DNA from: Paenibacillus tundrae
GTDB taxonomy: Bacteria > Bacillota > Bacilli > Paenibacillales > Paenibacillaceae
Assembly (NCBI RefSeq): GCF_030812775.1
Contig: NZ_JAUSTI010000011.1
Span: forward strand, 62,001-126,000
Direction of reading: 5' to 3'
Length of the DNA: 64,000 bases
Each line of letters begins with the position of its first letter. Within the stretch, counting starts at the first letter, position 1. The notes beneath the pieces were generated by a model. It worked only from the letters and a program-made list of their open reading frames with translations. It was not told where the DNA came from and ran no database searches. A program made the position numbers and the translations under genes. Of the stretch, positions 8,643-18,456 are shown piece by piece.

Positions 8643-11600
8643 GTGTTTAAGAAAATAACGATTATTTGGTTATGTGCGACTTTGATTTTTAGTGGACTTG
8701 CTTCTTTTGGATACGGAGGACAAGCAGCAGCGGCAGCAGCAGAAGGAAGGGATTCCCTCCCTTCCGCTACCTACGTTACAATCCATAGTTTACAAGAGCA
8801 ATTTGGAGTTAAAGAAGACTGGATTGAACAGAAACTAGATCAAGGGTACTCGTTGTATCAACTGTACAAAGCTTTACAGACAGACCGCACAGGCGGCGAG
8901 GCTGCTGAGAAGTGGCTGAGAACACAAGAAATCAACGAACCGATTCAAATGGAGGGGCTGCTCCCTTCCAGATCATCGCTGCCTGAGTCATCGCAGTTAA
9001 ATACATTTTCAACAAATGCGGTTGAAGATGAAGAACCAGGTACCGGGACGACTATAGACCAAACAGGTCTGGATCATGTCGATCTTCGCGATGATGCATC
9101 GCTGTATATGGCGTCTTATGGATCCGAATCAATCTCTGCTACTACAGGGGAGATGATGATTCAGAGCACTGACCTTTCTCTGCCTGGACTCATTCCGTTT
9201 AATCTAACACGTATCTATGATAGCGCTAGAGCCAGTGGAGAACTTGGTGTTGAATATGATGAAACGACACAAACGTACGCCAATGTGGTTACGCCACGTA
9301 AGGAAGGACTCTCTTCTGGATTGGGGCAAGGCTGGCGCTGGGACATCCCTTATATGGAGACGCGCGGAGATAATCAGTATATTCTGATTCCAGGCGTGGG
9401 CTATTACCGCTTAAACGCAAACCTGGAACTGGAAGGTTACGTATGGAATGACTTAACCATTAAGCGAGATACGACCGTTACTGTTAATGGCGTATCTAGC
9501 AGTTACCGTCTATCCATCCGTAACGGCTACGATTATCTTCTTAATGAAGCCGGGGAACTGTTGCAAATTACAGACGGCTACCGGAACAATGTGAATTTTT
9601 ACTATACGACTTTGAATGGAAATCAAGTGATTTCAAAAATTGTAAATAGTGAGGGTCAATCACTGACATTTGCTTATGACAATCTGAAGGTTACCGTACA
9701 ACTAGCTGGGACAGATCGGAAAGTAACCTATACACAACGTGAAGACGATGGGATTCGTATTTTGCGAGAGTTTACGGATGCATTAGATCGGACAACTACG
9801 TATACGTACTATTATCCAGAATCCAAATTCAATTTTCTGCCTGAGCTCCAAAATAATCAAAATGCCCAAGGTGTGATGCATACTGCACTATTGTCACGTA
9901 TTACAAGCCCTTCATCAGCTATAACAGATTATGCATACATTCCTGCTTTGAAGCAGATCGGAGAAACTTCCGCTCATTTCGTATTTAAAGTCAGAGAGAG
10001 AAAGAGTCATTTTAGTACAACAGATGGTGAAGGCGTTCTGGACAAGGTTAACTTTGAGTACTCTGAGGAAGATCTTGACAGCTATGGACAATCTGCATCA
10101 TGGACAACGAAAGTAAAAGCAGAGAACACTGTAGATACTTGGATGTTTTCCAAAACGTTTAACGCTGCAGCGCATCCAGATTTGGTTTATGCAGATAAGC
10201 ACATGTTAACTGGAGATGACACAACTTTTTCCACGGAGTTCCAGTATGACAGTCAAACGAAGCGAAACCTTCCGATACAAATGACAGAGTGGGTTAGTGA
10301 GGGTGGCCGTAATGGCGAAAAACTGAGCACGACTTACACATATGATGAGAACGGAATGGTAACTTCCGAAAAGCTTAGTACGGGGCAAGAATCAGCGTAT
10401 GCGTATGAAACAGGAAGAACGCCGTACCATTGGATCAAGCCTATTCGATCGACAACCAAGATTAATAGTTCATTGGAGAGATACACCGAAACAACGTATA
10501 ACAGCCAAGGTACCGTCTTGAAAAGTACAACTAAAAATGGATATGGTGGACAGCTACTCTCTGAATCGGAATTGAAGCTGGACAGTAAAGGAAGAGTTAT
10601 AAGCACCACAGATAAAGGCGGCTATCTGGCAAAAGACAGCGTAACAACACTAAGTTATGATACGAATGCGGGACATTTAGTCCAATCGAGAACCATCATT
10701 GTAAATGATGTGGCTGGCAAAGGAGAATCTTATGTGGACTCCTATGAGTATAATGGTGCCAGTGAATTGACCAAAACAACAGATCCTTCTGGCGAAGCAG
10801 AAGTATATCAGTATGATCAAGCAGGACGGATCCTTCAGTCCATACATGCCGACGGTACCAAATCAATGACATCCTATGATGATACCAAAAATATCATTAT
10901 CAATACTGCACCAGACGGTATAATTACCAAAGAGCAGTACAATCCATTGGGTTTATTGGTTGAAGAACAAACGGCAGAAGCTACTTACAAGTATGCCTAT
11001 GATCGTGAAGGTAATGTCACAGCTGTTGAAGATGCAGAAGGGAATGTTACAAGGTTTGTAGTTGATGCATTTGGACAAACGACCAAGACACAGTACCCAG
11101 ATGAGTCAACCTCAACTACAGCCTATAATTTTGTCGATCAGATGGTAACCTATGAGGACGCGGCTGGTAACAAAACCCGGGAGAAAAAGGATCTATTAGG
11201 CCGCTTGACAGTGATGGAAGAATATCGAAATGGTGCATACGTTCCATTACAACAAAACGAGTACGATCTGGACGGAAACGTAATAGCATCCATTGATGGC
11301 AACGGAGAGCGGACGACTTATACGCACGATGCCATTGGGCAAATAACGACTGCGACTACACCAAAAGAAGAAACAAGTCGCTATTTCTACAGCAATCAGG
11401 GTCAAGTAACGCAGGTGGTATCGCCGAACGGACAGACGGTAACCAAACAGTATGATGAATTGGGAAGATTGATCAAGCAGACACCTCCTATTCTGGATGG
11501 TTCTGCAACCAGCTACTATTATGATAAACGAAGTAATCTAGTCAAGAAGCAAGATCGACTTGGACAAGTAATAGAATATACCTACAACAGTGACAACATG

Positions 11601-13331
11601 CTCACTAGCATGATGGCGCCGGATACGAGCGTATCTTACACGTATGATAATGTTGGACGCAGAACATCAATGACTGACGATCATGGCAAGACCACTTACA
11701 GTTATCAAGTATCAGATGGTATGTTAGATGGATTAACATTTCCAGATGGAACACAGCTGAGTTATGAAAGTAACACCCAGCAACGTCTAGGGTATACCCT
11801 GACAGATGCACAAGGACAAGCATTGCGTGTTCACGGTGAAGTAGATGCTATGAGCCGGGTAACTTCCATGGACATTACCTCAGGAACAACACTTGTGGAT
11901 CGTATGACGTTCAGTTATGCACCAAACAGCATGTTGGAAAAATTATCTTTTGGTAAAGGACTTAGTACAAGTTACCAGTTCAGTGGATATGATCTATCAG
12001 GAGTTACGATCTCTCAAGGTACATCCTCGGTTCAGCAGTTTACCTATGAATACGACGGAAACAAAAATATCACATCCCGGACACAGAACGGAGAGGCTGA
12101 TCAGTATACGTATGATGAACTGAGCCGGATTCAGACCGAAACGGGTACACTACAGGAAACATACACTTACGACTCTAATGGTAATCGGTACAGTACAGGA
12201 AATAATAAAGTCTATGGACTGAAAGATGCGCAGTACACGTATGACAGCCAGAATCGCCTGATTAAAGCAACAGGTGAAGGTAAAACGGTAACCTATAGCT
12301 ACAACGGAGATGGGTTATTGTATGAACGTACTGAAGGCGAGCAGACGGTTCGGTATTATTATGATGAGCAAGCCAAACTGATGGCGGAAGCAGTTGTAAC
12401 ATCCGGCAAGGCAGAGCTTACTTACGCTTATATCTATGACTTATATGGACAGCTATGGGCTCGGCAGGACAAAAAGACAGGCAAATTAGAATACTACCAG
12501 TTGAATGGACACGGAGATGTCATAGGACTTGTGGACGATACAGGTCAAGAACTAAATAAATATACGTATGATATCTGGGGTGGACCGTTAACAACAGAAG
12601 AAAATGTGCCAAATATACTTCGCTATGCAGGGGAGTATTGGGATGAGACAGTAGGGCTACAATATCTGCGAGCTCGCTGGTATGACCCAGGCATGGCACG
12701 ATTCATCGGTGAGGATACGTACGAAGGGGAACTAAATGATCCGCTGAGTTTGAATTTGTATTCGTATGTGCATAACAATCCTTTGAAATATGTTGATCCA
12801 AGTGGGCATAGACGTTCTAGTAATAACGAGATAGAAAAAATGGATCATGGTAGTGGTAGTGCGAGCGCTGGTAGATCCTCATCTCAAGGACGAGGCGCTG
12901 GCGGGGGGGGGCCTGGAGGGCGTTCTTCAAAGCCATCCACATCTAATAATGGATCAAGTTCTTTAAACCAGAATAAACAAAGTAGCAAAACCACTTCAAA
13001 TAGTTCGAATTCAGCAGATGCGTTGAGGGAAGAAACACGAGGACTTCAGTCAGCTAAAACAAATCACGGTCAACAAAGAGCTAATCAGAGAGGGTTTAGC
13101 GAAAGCAAAATAAAAGATATAAAGGAAAATCCATCTCAGAAAGTTTATCAGTCAGGAGGCAGAACTGTATTTGCGAAGAAAAATGGTAATTTTTATGATG
13201 TAGTAATTACAAATTCAAGTGGTAAAGTCATTACAACTGTAGGAGGGAATACTAGGTCGTTAAGAACATGGAAAGATGTTACAAAAATGTTGAATAACCA
13301 AGGTGGTTATAGTTCGCTACCGATATTATAG
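8643..13331 (+). CDS. Secreted Rhs/YD-repeat polymorphic toxin (WapA-like)
   Basis: A 1562-aa protein starting at GTG 8643 behind GAGGTGAT. It has a signal peptide (FKKITIIWLCATLIFSGLASFGYG) and a DUF6531-like entry region (GSESISATTGEMMIQSTDLSLPG). From roughly residue 200 to 1340 there are many YD repeats (YxYDxxGxx); in this family these form a cocoon around the toxin. The conserved core ends with LRARWYDPGMARFIGEDTYEG and LYSYVHNNPLKYVDPSG at about residue 1388. Beyond it are a Gly/Ser/Asn linker and a ~100-aa variable C-terminus (NHGQQRANQRGFSESKI...GGRTVFAKKNG.FYDVVI). This resembles DUF4258/BECR-fold RNase-like toxin tips with a His...Arg...Arg-Gly start; that assignment is tentative. 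The immunity gene follows 10 bases later. The toxin tip is visibly more AT-rich than the core, as expected for exchanged tips. A G9 tract sits in the linker. Confidence 0.9.
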   Translation: MFKKITIIWLCATLIFSGLASFGYGGQAAAAAAEGRDSLPSATYVTIHSLQEQFGVKEDWIEQKLDQGYSLYQLYKALQTDRTGGEAAEKWLRTQEINEPIQMEGLLPSRSSLPESSQLNTFSTNAVEDEEPGTGTTIDQTGLDHVDLRDDASLYMASYGSESISATTGEMMIQSTDLSLPGLIPFNLTRIYDSARASGELGVEYDETTQTYANVVTPRKEGLSSGLGQGWRWDIPYMETRGDNQYILIPGVGYYRLNANLELEGYVWNDLTIKRDTTVTVNGVSSSYRLSIRNGYDYLLNEAGELLQITDGYRNNVNFYYTTLNGNQVISKIVNSEGQSLTFAYDNLKVTVQLAGTDRKVTYTQREDDGIRILREFTDALDRTTTYTYYYPESKFNFLPELQNNQNAQGVMHTALLSRITSPSSAITDYAYIPALKQIGETSAHFVFKVRERKSHFSTTDGEGVLDKVNFEYSEEDLDSYGQSASWTTKVKAENTVDTWMFSKTFNAAAHPDLVYADKHMLTGDDTTFSTEFQYDSQTKRNLPIQMTEWVSEGGRNGEKLSTTYTYDENGMVTSEKLSTGQESAYAYETGRTPYHWIKPIRSTTKINSSLERYTETTYNSQGTVLKSTTKNGYGGQLLSESELKLDSKGRVISTTDKGGYLAKDSVTTLSYDTNAGHLVQSRTIIVNDVAGKGESYVDSYEYNGASELTKTTDPSGEAEVYQYDQAGRILQSIHADGTKSMTSYDDTKNIIINTAPDGIITKEQYNPLGLLVEEQTAEATYKYAYDREGNVTAVEDAEGNVTRFVVDAFGQTTKTQYPDESTSTTAYNFVDQMVTYEDAAGNKTREKKDLLGRLTVMEEYRNGAYVPLQQNEYDLDGNVIASIDGNGERTTYTHDAIGQITTATTPKEETSRYFYSNQGQVTQVVSPNGQTVTKQYDELGRLIKQTPPILDGSATSYYYDKRSNLVKKQDRLGQVIEYTYNSDNMLTSMMAPDTSVSYTYDNVGRRTSMTDDHGKTTYSYQVSDGMLDGLTFPDGTQLSYESNTQQRLGYTLTDAQGQALRVHGEVDAMSRVTSMDITSGTTLVDRMTFSYAPNSMLEKLSFGKGLSTSYQFSGYDLSGVTISQGTSSVQQFTYEYDGNKNITSRTQNGEADQYTYDELSRIQTETGTLQETYTYDSNGNRYSTGNNKVYGLKDAQYTYDSQNRLIKATGEGKTVTYSYNGDGLLYERTEGEQTVRYYYDEQAKLMAEAVVTSGKAELTYAYIYDLYGQLWARQDKKTGKLEYYQLNGHGDVIGLVDDTGQELNKYTYDIWGGPLTTEENVPNILRYAGEYWDETVGLQYLRARWYDPGMARFIGEDTYEGELNDPLSLNLYSYVHNNPLKYVDPSGHRRSSNNEIEKMDHGSGSASAGRSSSQGRGAGGGGPGGRSSKPSTSNNGSSSLNQNKQSSKTTSNSSNSADALREETRGLQSAKTNHGQQRANQRGFSESKIKDIKENPSQKVYQSGGRTVFAKKNGNFYDVVITNSSGKVITTVGGNTRSLRTWKDVTKMLNNQGGYSSLPIL

Positions 13332-13341
13332 AGGTGTTTAG

Positions 13342-13830
13342 ATGCCAATTATAACTAATAACGAGAATAATTTAACTCTCACTATTAATTTGATCAATAA
13401 TAAATTTATGGATGTAGATTCACAACGGGAGAGTTTCGAAAACTGGATACCTTTTTCATTTTGTGTAGAAGTGGAGAACCGGCAACTTTGTTTTTTAGAG
13501 GACAGCGGAGCTACACTATCTTTGTTTGAAATAAATCTATTAACAAATATGCTAAAAGATATCACTCAACAAAAACAATTAGGGGCACATATCAAACGTC
13601 ATGAATTCTCAAGTTCTGAATGTTATTTTGATCTTATTTTCTCTGAGACATTTGAGGAGAATCTTGTATATTTGGAAGTTTGGATAAATATGGGGTCTTA
13701 TTCAGGAGGAGTTTCTTTTGGATATGATAAAGGGTTTAGATTTGTTGTTACCGTAGAAAACTTAATTGAATTCATGATTGGAATAAATGTCCAATTAAAT
13801 GAAATAATTTCTGATTTAAATTTAAGTTGA
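13342..13830 (+). CDS. Probable immunity protein for the Rhs toxin (WapI-like)
   Basis: A 162-aa cytoplasmic protein with no signal peptide or membrane segment. It starts at ATG 13342, ten bases after the toxin stop and behind GAGGTG, so it is translated from the same transcript. It is acidic, AT-rich and beta-rich in appearance. Features include FENWIPFSFCVEVENRQLCF, an acidic turn EDSGATLSLFEIN, YLEVWINMGSYSGGVSFGYDKG, and a C-terminal helix. Position directly after a polymorphic toxin tip is the main argument for immunity. Similarity to WapI-family immunity proteins is suggested by general character, not by a verified match. It presumably binds and neutralises the cognate toxin tip inside the cell. 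Confidence 0.7.
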   Translation: MPIITNNENNLTLTINLINNKFMDVDSQRESFENWIPFSFCVEVENRQLCFLEDSGATLSLFEINLLTNMLKDITQQKQLGAHIKRHEFSSSECYFDLIFSETFEENLVYLEVWINMGSYSGGVSFGYDKGFRFVVTVENLIEFMIGINVQLNEIISDLNLS

Positions 13831-13870
13831 AGAAGATGTTGTACTTTGAGAATGATATAAAGTTTCTTCT

Positions 13871-13908
13871 AAACAAGGCCGCTATTATAGCGGCTTTGTT
13901 TAATTTTT
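13871..13908 (+). terminator. Rho-independent terminator after the immunity gene
   Basis: AAACAAGGCCGCTA (13871-13884) pairs with TAGCGGCTTTGTTT (13888-13901), one G-U pair and a 3-base loop, followed by AATTTTT. Confidence 0.9.
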
Positions 13909-13934
13909 AAAAATACTCTTAATACAATTAAGAG

Positions 13935-14237
13935 GTGGGATTAGGTGGATACTATAGAATCGAAAGAATGATTGAGGGCTTTTGGTACTATTTAAATAAC
14001 TATAAAGAGGATCATCCAGAGGATTTTAATAAAGATTTTTCAAATGTTGGAATAGATTTAATAAGTATAAAAGTAACTACGATCTCATTAACACTAAATT
14101 TTAGATATGATGAGATTGTGGAATATGTGACGTGTTTTCTAATGATTGAATATGAAGGAGAAGAAATAGGAGAGTATGAGTCTTTATTTACCCTCAATGG
14201 AGAGGATTTAGATGACTATTTAAGGATATCTAAATAG
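13935..14237 (+). CDS. Small acidic protein, possible orphan immunity protein
   Basis: A 100-aa ORF if GTG 13935 is used, or 89 aa from ATG 13968. The start is uncertain: AGAGGTGGGA overlaps the GTG, and a GTG at 13945 in another frame would be better placed but stops after eight codons, hinting at a frameshifted N-terminus. The protein is acidic and AT-rich (FWYYLNNYKEDHPEDFNKDF, CFLMIEYEGEEIGEYESLF). It has no signal peptide and was not recognised as a known family. Lying behind a toxin-immunity pair and before a terminator, it fits the pattern of silent immunity genes left by earlier toxin-tip exchange. That role is inferred from context only. Confidence 0.45.
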   Translation: MGLGGYYRIERMIEGFWYYLNNYKEDHPEDFNKDFSNVGIDLISIKVTTISLTLNFRYDEIVEYVTCFLMIEYEGEEIGEYESLFTLNGEDLDDYLRISK

Positions 14238-14313
14238 AATAAAACATGTCTTAAAGTATTTTTATGTGTGACATTATAAAGTACATTCTAAAAGAAACCT
14301 AAGCAATTCGTTG

Positions 14314-14352
14314 AAGCTGCTGTCTGTAATTCAAAGACGGTAGCTTTTTTTT
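14314..14352 (+). terminator. Rho-independent terminator ending the Rhs cluster
   Basis: AAGCTGCTGTCT (14314-14325) pairs with AGACGGTAGCTT (14335-14346) through two G-U pairs, followed by a T run to about 14352. The following 160 bases up to 14515 hold no other gene. Confidence 0.85.
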
Positions 14353-14514
14353 GAATTCCAACATCTCCCTCAATCTTAGGGATGGGCGTAACTTTTTCCT
14401 GAAATAGAAGTCTATTAATAGAAGAGTATACTAGAGATCTAGCCTTTTTCTTCATTGTGGTAGAGAGGTGCAATCTCTAAGATTGATATACAAGATGGGA
14501 GAGACGTTTCGAAC

Positions 14515-17244
14515 ATGCTGGGGAAACGCGAGAAACAGCTGGTAGACGTTAAAGTTAAAAGTAGTAAGGCGAAGAAATGGATGATCGTGACGCTGGCAGG
14601 CGTAATCTGGATTGCACCGGTTATGGATGTAGGACAACAGGTCTTGTCTGGAACCTCCTGGCAATCTGTGGCTGCAGCGGCATCTACAAATACAACGAAG
14701 CTGGGAGAAGAGATTCTCACTTCCGGTGCGAAACTAATGAAATACAGATATACAACGACACGCTCAGGCTCTAAGGTGAATGTCCTGGCCGACGTTATCC
14801 AAGTGGATCTACAGAATCCGTATGTGAAGCTAGATGTGATGACAGGTAAAGGCGGCACGCTGAACACGAAACAGAGCACAGGTGGCATGGCGAAGGAAAA
14901 TGAAGCAGTTGCCGCGGTAAATGGAGATTATTTCAATGTATCAGGCGAGCTGGCACCGATTGGTGGACAAGTATCTGACGGCGTTCTGATCTCTACACCT
15001 TCTGAATTGTCAGGCATGTATGCCCTCACGGTAACCAAAGATGGCAAGCCGATGATTGACGAATATTCTTTTGATGGCTCAGTAAAAGCAAGTGATGGTT
15101 CAACCTTCTCTCTGCGTGGGATAAATAAAGAGGACTATACGGTAGAATCCGGCGCGGTGAAGTACAGCCATGCGAACTCGATGTATATTTATACACCAGC
15201 CTGGATTTCGGATAAACGTCCAAATGACCCTTCCACCACACCAACTGAGGTACTCGTACAGAACGGCGTAATCACCCAAATATCGGATAAAAAAGCACTG
15301 AACATGAAGGTGCCAGCAGATGGGTACATTTTGCGTGCTCATGGAACGGCGGCAACGTGGATCATGAGTCATCTGTCTGTTGGTCAGCCACTCACTGCGG
15401 ATTACAAGTTAAAAGCCAAAACGACAGGACAAACGGTTGATCCAAGTGATCTAGACATGATGATTGGCGGACATACCATTCTGGTGAATGGGGGCAAAGC
15501 GGCAGCGTTTTCCCGTAATATTGCCTCATCAGGAATCGGTGGCATTCGCGCAAGAACGGCAGTGGGATACTCTCAGGATGGTCGTTACGTGTACATTATT
15601 GCTGCAGAGAAAAACAGTAACAGTAGCGGTATGTCGCTCAATGAACTGCAATCTTTCATGACCAGTATCGGGGTATGGAAAGGTATGAATCTGGACGGCG
15701 GGGGATCGACTACGATGGTTACCCGTCCACTGGGAGAGCAATCGGCAGGTCTTACCTTCAACACAGAGTATGGAACGGAGCAACGTCAGGTTGTTAATAC
15801 ACTGGGGGTATTCTCCACGGCTCCAGAAGGTAAACTGAAAGGCTTCGCCATTAGCGGCAGCAAAACATTGTTAGTGGGTCAGCAAGGAACGTATACGTCC
15901 AAAGGCTATGACACGTACTACAACCCGATCGCAACAGGGGATCTTAACTTCTCATGGAAGTCGAGCAACAATGGCATTGTTAGTGTAAGTAATGGTGTGA
16001 TCAAAGGCGTGAAGCCAGGAACAGCTACGCTGACCGCTTCAAGCAATGGCGCTTCTTCTTCCATTAAAGTCACAGTGCTTGGTGGAAATGAAATTGCTTC
16101 CTTGAAAGCTGGATCAGGGCTTGGCTCACTGAAAGCAGGATCAACGATATCTATTCCGGTTACCGCACAGACGAAGGATGGACAGAGCGTAACGGTTCCA
16201 GCAGATTCACTCACTTGGGAATTTATCGGATTCAAAGGTAAGGTTGCAGGAGATCAGTTGACGGTATCTTCGGTCAATTCGGGGGCACAGGTTGGTTATG
16301 CGATCGGTCGTTATGATGGCTATAGCACAGTTGTAGTCCTCTCTGCTGCTGCGAGTGAGACAATGTGGGAGAATTTTGAGAACGTGAATTATCCCATTAA
16401 CTTTACTACGAATGCAGCGGGTGTGACGGGCTCAGCAACGGTTGTAAATGGATCAGGCGAGAAGTCAGGCTCTAAGGTGCTTGAACTAGGCTATGATATG
16501 ACCGCAGGAACAGGTAAAATGTATGCTTATGCACAACTCAACGGTACAGTCGGTAGAGAAGTATCTGCGGCGGCAACCTCCATGTCCCTTGATGTGATGG
16601 GCGATAAGAGCTTGAACTGGCTCCGTGCAGAGTTCACTGATGCGAATGGCAAAACTGTCTACGCTGATCTTGCGAAGGCAGTCGATTGGACAGGTTGGAA
16701 GAAAGTGAATGTCGATCTGAACGGTCTGAATATTGCTTACCCAGCGAAGCTGAAGCGAGTGTATGTGGTTAATGTGGAAGAAGGTCAGGACGAGCGTGCG
16801 ATGACAGGAAAGGTTGCTTTTGACAATATTGCCTTCACGATGCCATCTAAATCAAGCGAGGTTGGACTGCCGACGGGTACAGCTTCCTTAGTGCTTGGAC
16901 AGAAGTCGATGACTGTTAACGGAACGAAGAAAGCGATCGATGCAGCACCTGTATTGAAAAATGGAACTACGTATGTGCCAATTAAGCATGTACTGGATGC
17001 ATTTGGCGGACAGGCGAGCTGGGATAGCAAAAATCAACGCATTACCGTTTTGCGTGGTGGAAAGTTGATTGATCTGGTGGTTGGTCAGAAAGAATTCATT
17101 ATTAATGGTAAAAGACAGAGTGCAACTGTAGCTCCGTATGTATCAGGAGGTAGGACTTTAGTCCCTCTTCGTCTCGTTTCCGAGCAACTTGGATTGACTG
17201 TAAAATGGGAACAGAAAACGAAGACCGTTACCATCTCATCGTGA
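14515..17244 (+). CDS. Exported phosphodiester glycosidase (NAGPA-type) with Ig-like and stalk domains
   Basis: A 909-aa protein from ATG 14515 (GGGAGAG upstream). An N-terminal membrane or signal segment (KKWMIVTLAGVIWIAPVMDVG) precedes a phosphodiester glycosidase domain at ~70-440. Diagnostic pieces include AAVNGDYFNVSGELAPIGG, RTAVGYSQDGRYVYIIAAE, and MNLDGGGSTTMV, the conserved glycine-rich catalytic-site strand. This family cleaves N-acetylglucosamine-1-phosphodiester linkages; in bacteria teichoic-acid or other wall-polymer substrates are suspected. Next are a BIG2-type Ig domain at ~445-525 (WKSSNNGIVSVSNGVIKGVKPGTATL) and a beta-sandwich segment at ~620-780 starting WENFENVNYPINF. 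The C-terminus is a copper-amine-oxidase-N 'stalk' domain in two halves (NGTTYVPIKHVLDAFGG; GGRTLVPLRLVSEQLGLTV). Location at the cell wall is inferred. It is transcribed alone, upstream of degS. Confidence 0.87.
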   Translation: MLGKREKQLVDVKVKSSKAKKWMIVTLAGVIWIAPVMDVGQQVLSGTSWQSVAAAASTNTTKLGEEILTSGAKLMKYRYTTTRSGSKVNVLADVIQVDLQNPYVKLDVMTGKGGTLNTKQSTGGMAKENEAVAAVNGDYFNVSGELAPIGGQVSDGVLISTPSELSGMYALTVTKDGKPMIDEYSFDGSVKASDGSTFSLRGINKEDYTVESGAVKYSHANSMYIYTPAWISDKRPNDPSTTPTEVLVQNGVITQISDKKALNMKVPADGYILRAHGTAATWIMSHLSVGQPLTADYKLKAKTTGQTVDPSDLDMMIGGHTILVNGGKAAAFSRNIASSGIGGIRARTAVGYSQDGRYVYIIAAEKNSNSSGMSLNELQSFMTSIGVWKGMNLDGGGSTTMVTRPLGEQSAGLTFNTEYGTEQRQVVNTLGVFSTAPEGKLKGFAISGSKTLLVGQQGTYTSKGYDTYYNPIATGDLNFSWKSSNNGIVSVSNGVIKGVKPGTATLTASSNGASSSIKVTVLGGNEIASLKAGSGLGSLKAGSTISIPVTAQTKDGQSVTVPADSLTWEFIGFKGKVAGDQLTVSSVNSGAQVGYAIGRYDGYSTVVVLSAAASETMWENFENVNYPINFTTNAAGVTGSATVVNGSGEKSGSKVLELGYDMTAGTGKMYAYAQLNGTVGREVSAAATSMSLDVMGDKSLNWLRAEFTDANGKTVYADLAKAVDWTGWKKVNVDLNGLNIAYPAKLKRVYVVNVEEGQDERAMTGKVAFDNIAFTMPSKSSEVGLPTGTASLVLGQKSMTVNGTKKAIDAAPVLKNGTTYVPIKHVLDAFGGQASWDSKNQRITVLRGGKLIDLVVGQKEFIINGKRQSATVAPYVSGGRTLVPLRLVSEQLGLTVKWEQKTKTVTISS

Positions 17245-17255
17245 TATGGTATGAT
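17228..17255 (+). promoter_or_regulatory. Candidate sigma-A promoter of degSU
   Basis: TTACCA (17228-17233), 16 bases, TATGAT (17250-17255), starting inside the end of the preceding gene and 36 bases before the degS start. Moderate match only. Confidence 0.4.
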
Positions 17256-17291
17256 ATATACCGGAAACGATAGAAATGGAGTCGAACAAAC

Positions 17292-18452
17292 GTGGATTTA
17301 CAAGCCGATGCCATAGACCGCGTCATAAAAAACGCCATACAAGTCATGGAAAACAGCAAATATCAAATGTTCGAAATCATGGACTCAACGCGTGAGGAGC
17401 TCAAGACCCTCAATGAGGAGCTGAAGTCTGTTCTGAAGGAAGCGGCGGAAACGATCGAGAAAGTAGATCAATTGGAGCTGAACTACCGCCGCTCCCGGAT
17501 TCGGCTTACCGAGGTGAGTCGTGACTTTGTCCGCTATTCCGAGCATGATATCAAACAGGCCTATGAGAAAGCGACACAGTTGCAGCTGGATCTGATGATT
17601 TATCGTGAGAAGGAAATGTATCTCAAAGCCCGCAGGGATGATCTGCAGAAGCGTGCCAAAAATGTGGAGGCTTCCGTAGAGCGTGCTGAAACCATCGGTT
17701 CCCAAATGGGTGTTGTCTTGGAGTATCTGTCAGGTGAACTAGGTCAAGTGACCCGGATTATCGAGTCTGCCAAGAATCGACAAATGATAGGTTTGAAAAT
17801 AATTTTGGCCCAGGAAGAAGAGCGGAAACGTATTGCGCGTGAGATTCATGACGGGCCTGCGCAGATGCTTGCCAATCTAGTGCTTAGGACGGAAATTGTA
17901 GAAAGAATGCTCATTAAGCAGGATTTTAAGATGGTTCAAGCCGAAATAGTAGATTTGAAAGGCCAGGTTCGTTCCAGTCTTGAAGAAATGAGAAAAGTAA
18001 TCTTCAATCTGCGTCCAATGGCACTGGATGACCTGGGACTAATTCCAACGCTTCGTAAGTATGTGCAGGATTTTGAAGTAAAAACAAAAATCCGCGCGCT
18101 TTTTGAAACCAGAGGCAAGGAACACCGTTTATCTTCTGCCATGGAGGCTGCGATCTATCGTCTCGTGCAGGAGGGGCTGTCCAATGCGGCCAAGCATGCT
18201 TATCCCACTTATGTTGTAGTGGAAATTACATATCAGGCTCAGCTCGTCAAAATTGTCGTTCAAGACAATGGGCTTGGGTTCAAACCGGAGCTTCTTGCGC
18301 AGAAAAGCAAGGATCATACCCACTTCGGTCTGATTGGGATGAGAGAGCGGGTTGAACTGTTAGAAGGAAGAATAGAGATCGAATCGGGCGAAAATCAAGG
18401 AACCAAAATCGTGATTCATATCCCGACAAACGTGGATAAGGGAAAGGAGTAG
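17292..18452 (+). CDS. degS: Sensor histidine kinase DegS
   Basis: A 386-aa cytoplasmic kinase of the two-component pair DegS-DegU, controlling exoenzymes, motility and competence. The start is GTG 17292 after GGAG. The first ~180 residues are a long coiled-coil sensor (DUF/DegS N-terminal domain) without membrane segments, typical of DegS. The HisKA_3 dimerisation box carries the phospho-acceptor in EERKRIAREIHDGPAQMLAN (~residue 190). The ATPase domain shows LVQEGLSNAAKHA (N box), VQDNGLGFK (G1) and HFGLIGMRERVELLEG (G2). Length and layout match Bacillus DegS. degU follows after 4 bases, so they are translationally linked. Confidence 0.96.
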   Translation: MDLQADAIDRVIKNAIQVMENSKYQMFEIMDSTREELKTLNEELKSVLKEAAETIEKVDQLELNYRRSRIRLTEVSRDFVRYSEHDIKQAYEKATQLQLDLMIYREKEMYLKARRDDLQKRAKNVEASVERAETIGSQMGVVLEYLSGELGQVTRIIESAKNRQMIGLKIILAQEEERKRIAREIHDGPAQMLANLVLRTEIVERMLIKQDFKMVQAEIVDLKGQVRSSLEEMRKVIFNLRPMALDDLGLIPTLRKYVQDFEVKTKIRALFETRGKEHRLSSAMEAAIYRLVQEGLSNAAKHAYPTYVVVEITYQAQLVKIVVQDNGLGFKPELLAQKSKDHTHFGLIGMRERVELLEGRIEIESGENQGTKIVIHIPTNVDKGKE

Positions 18453-18456
18453 CAGG

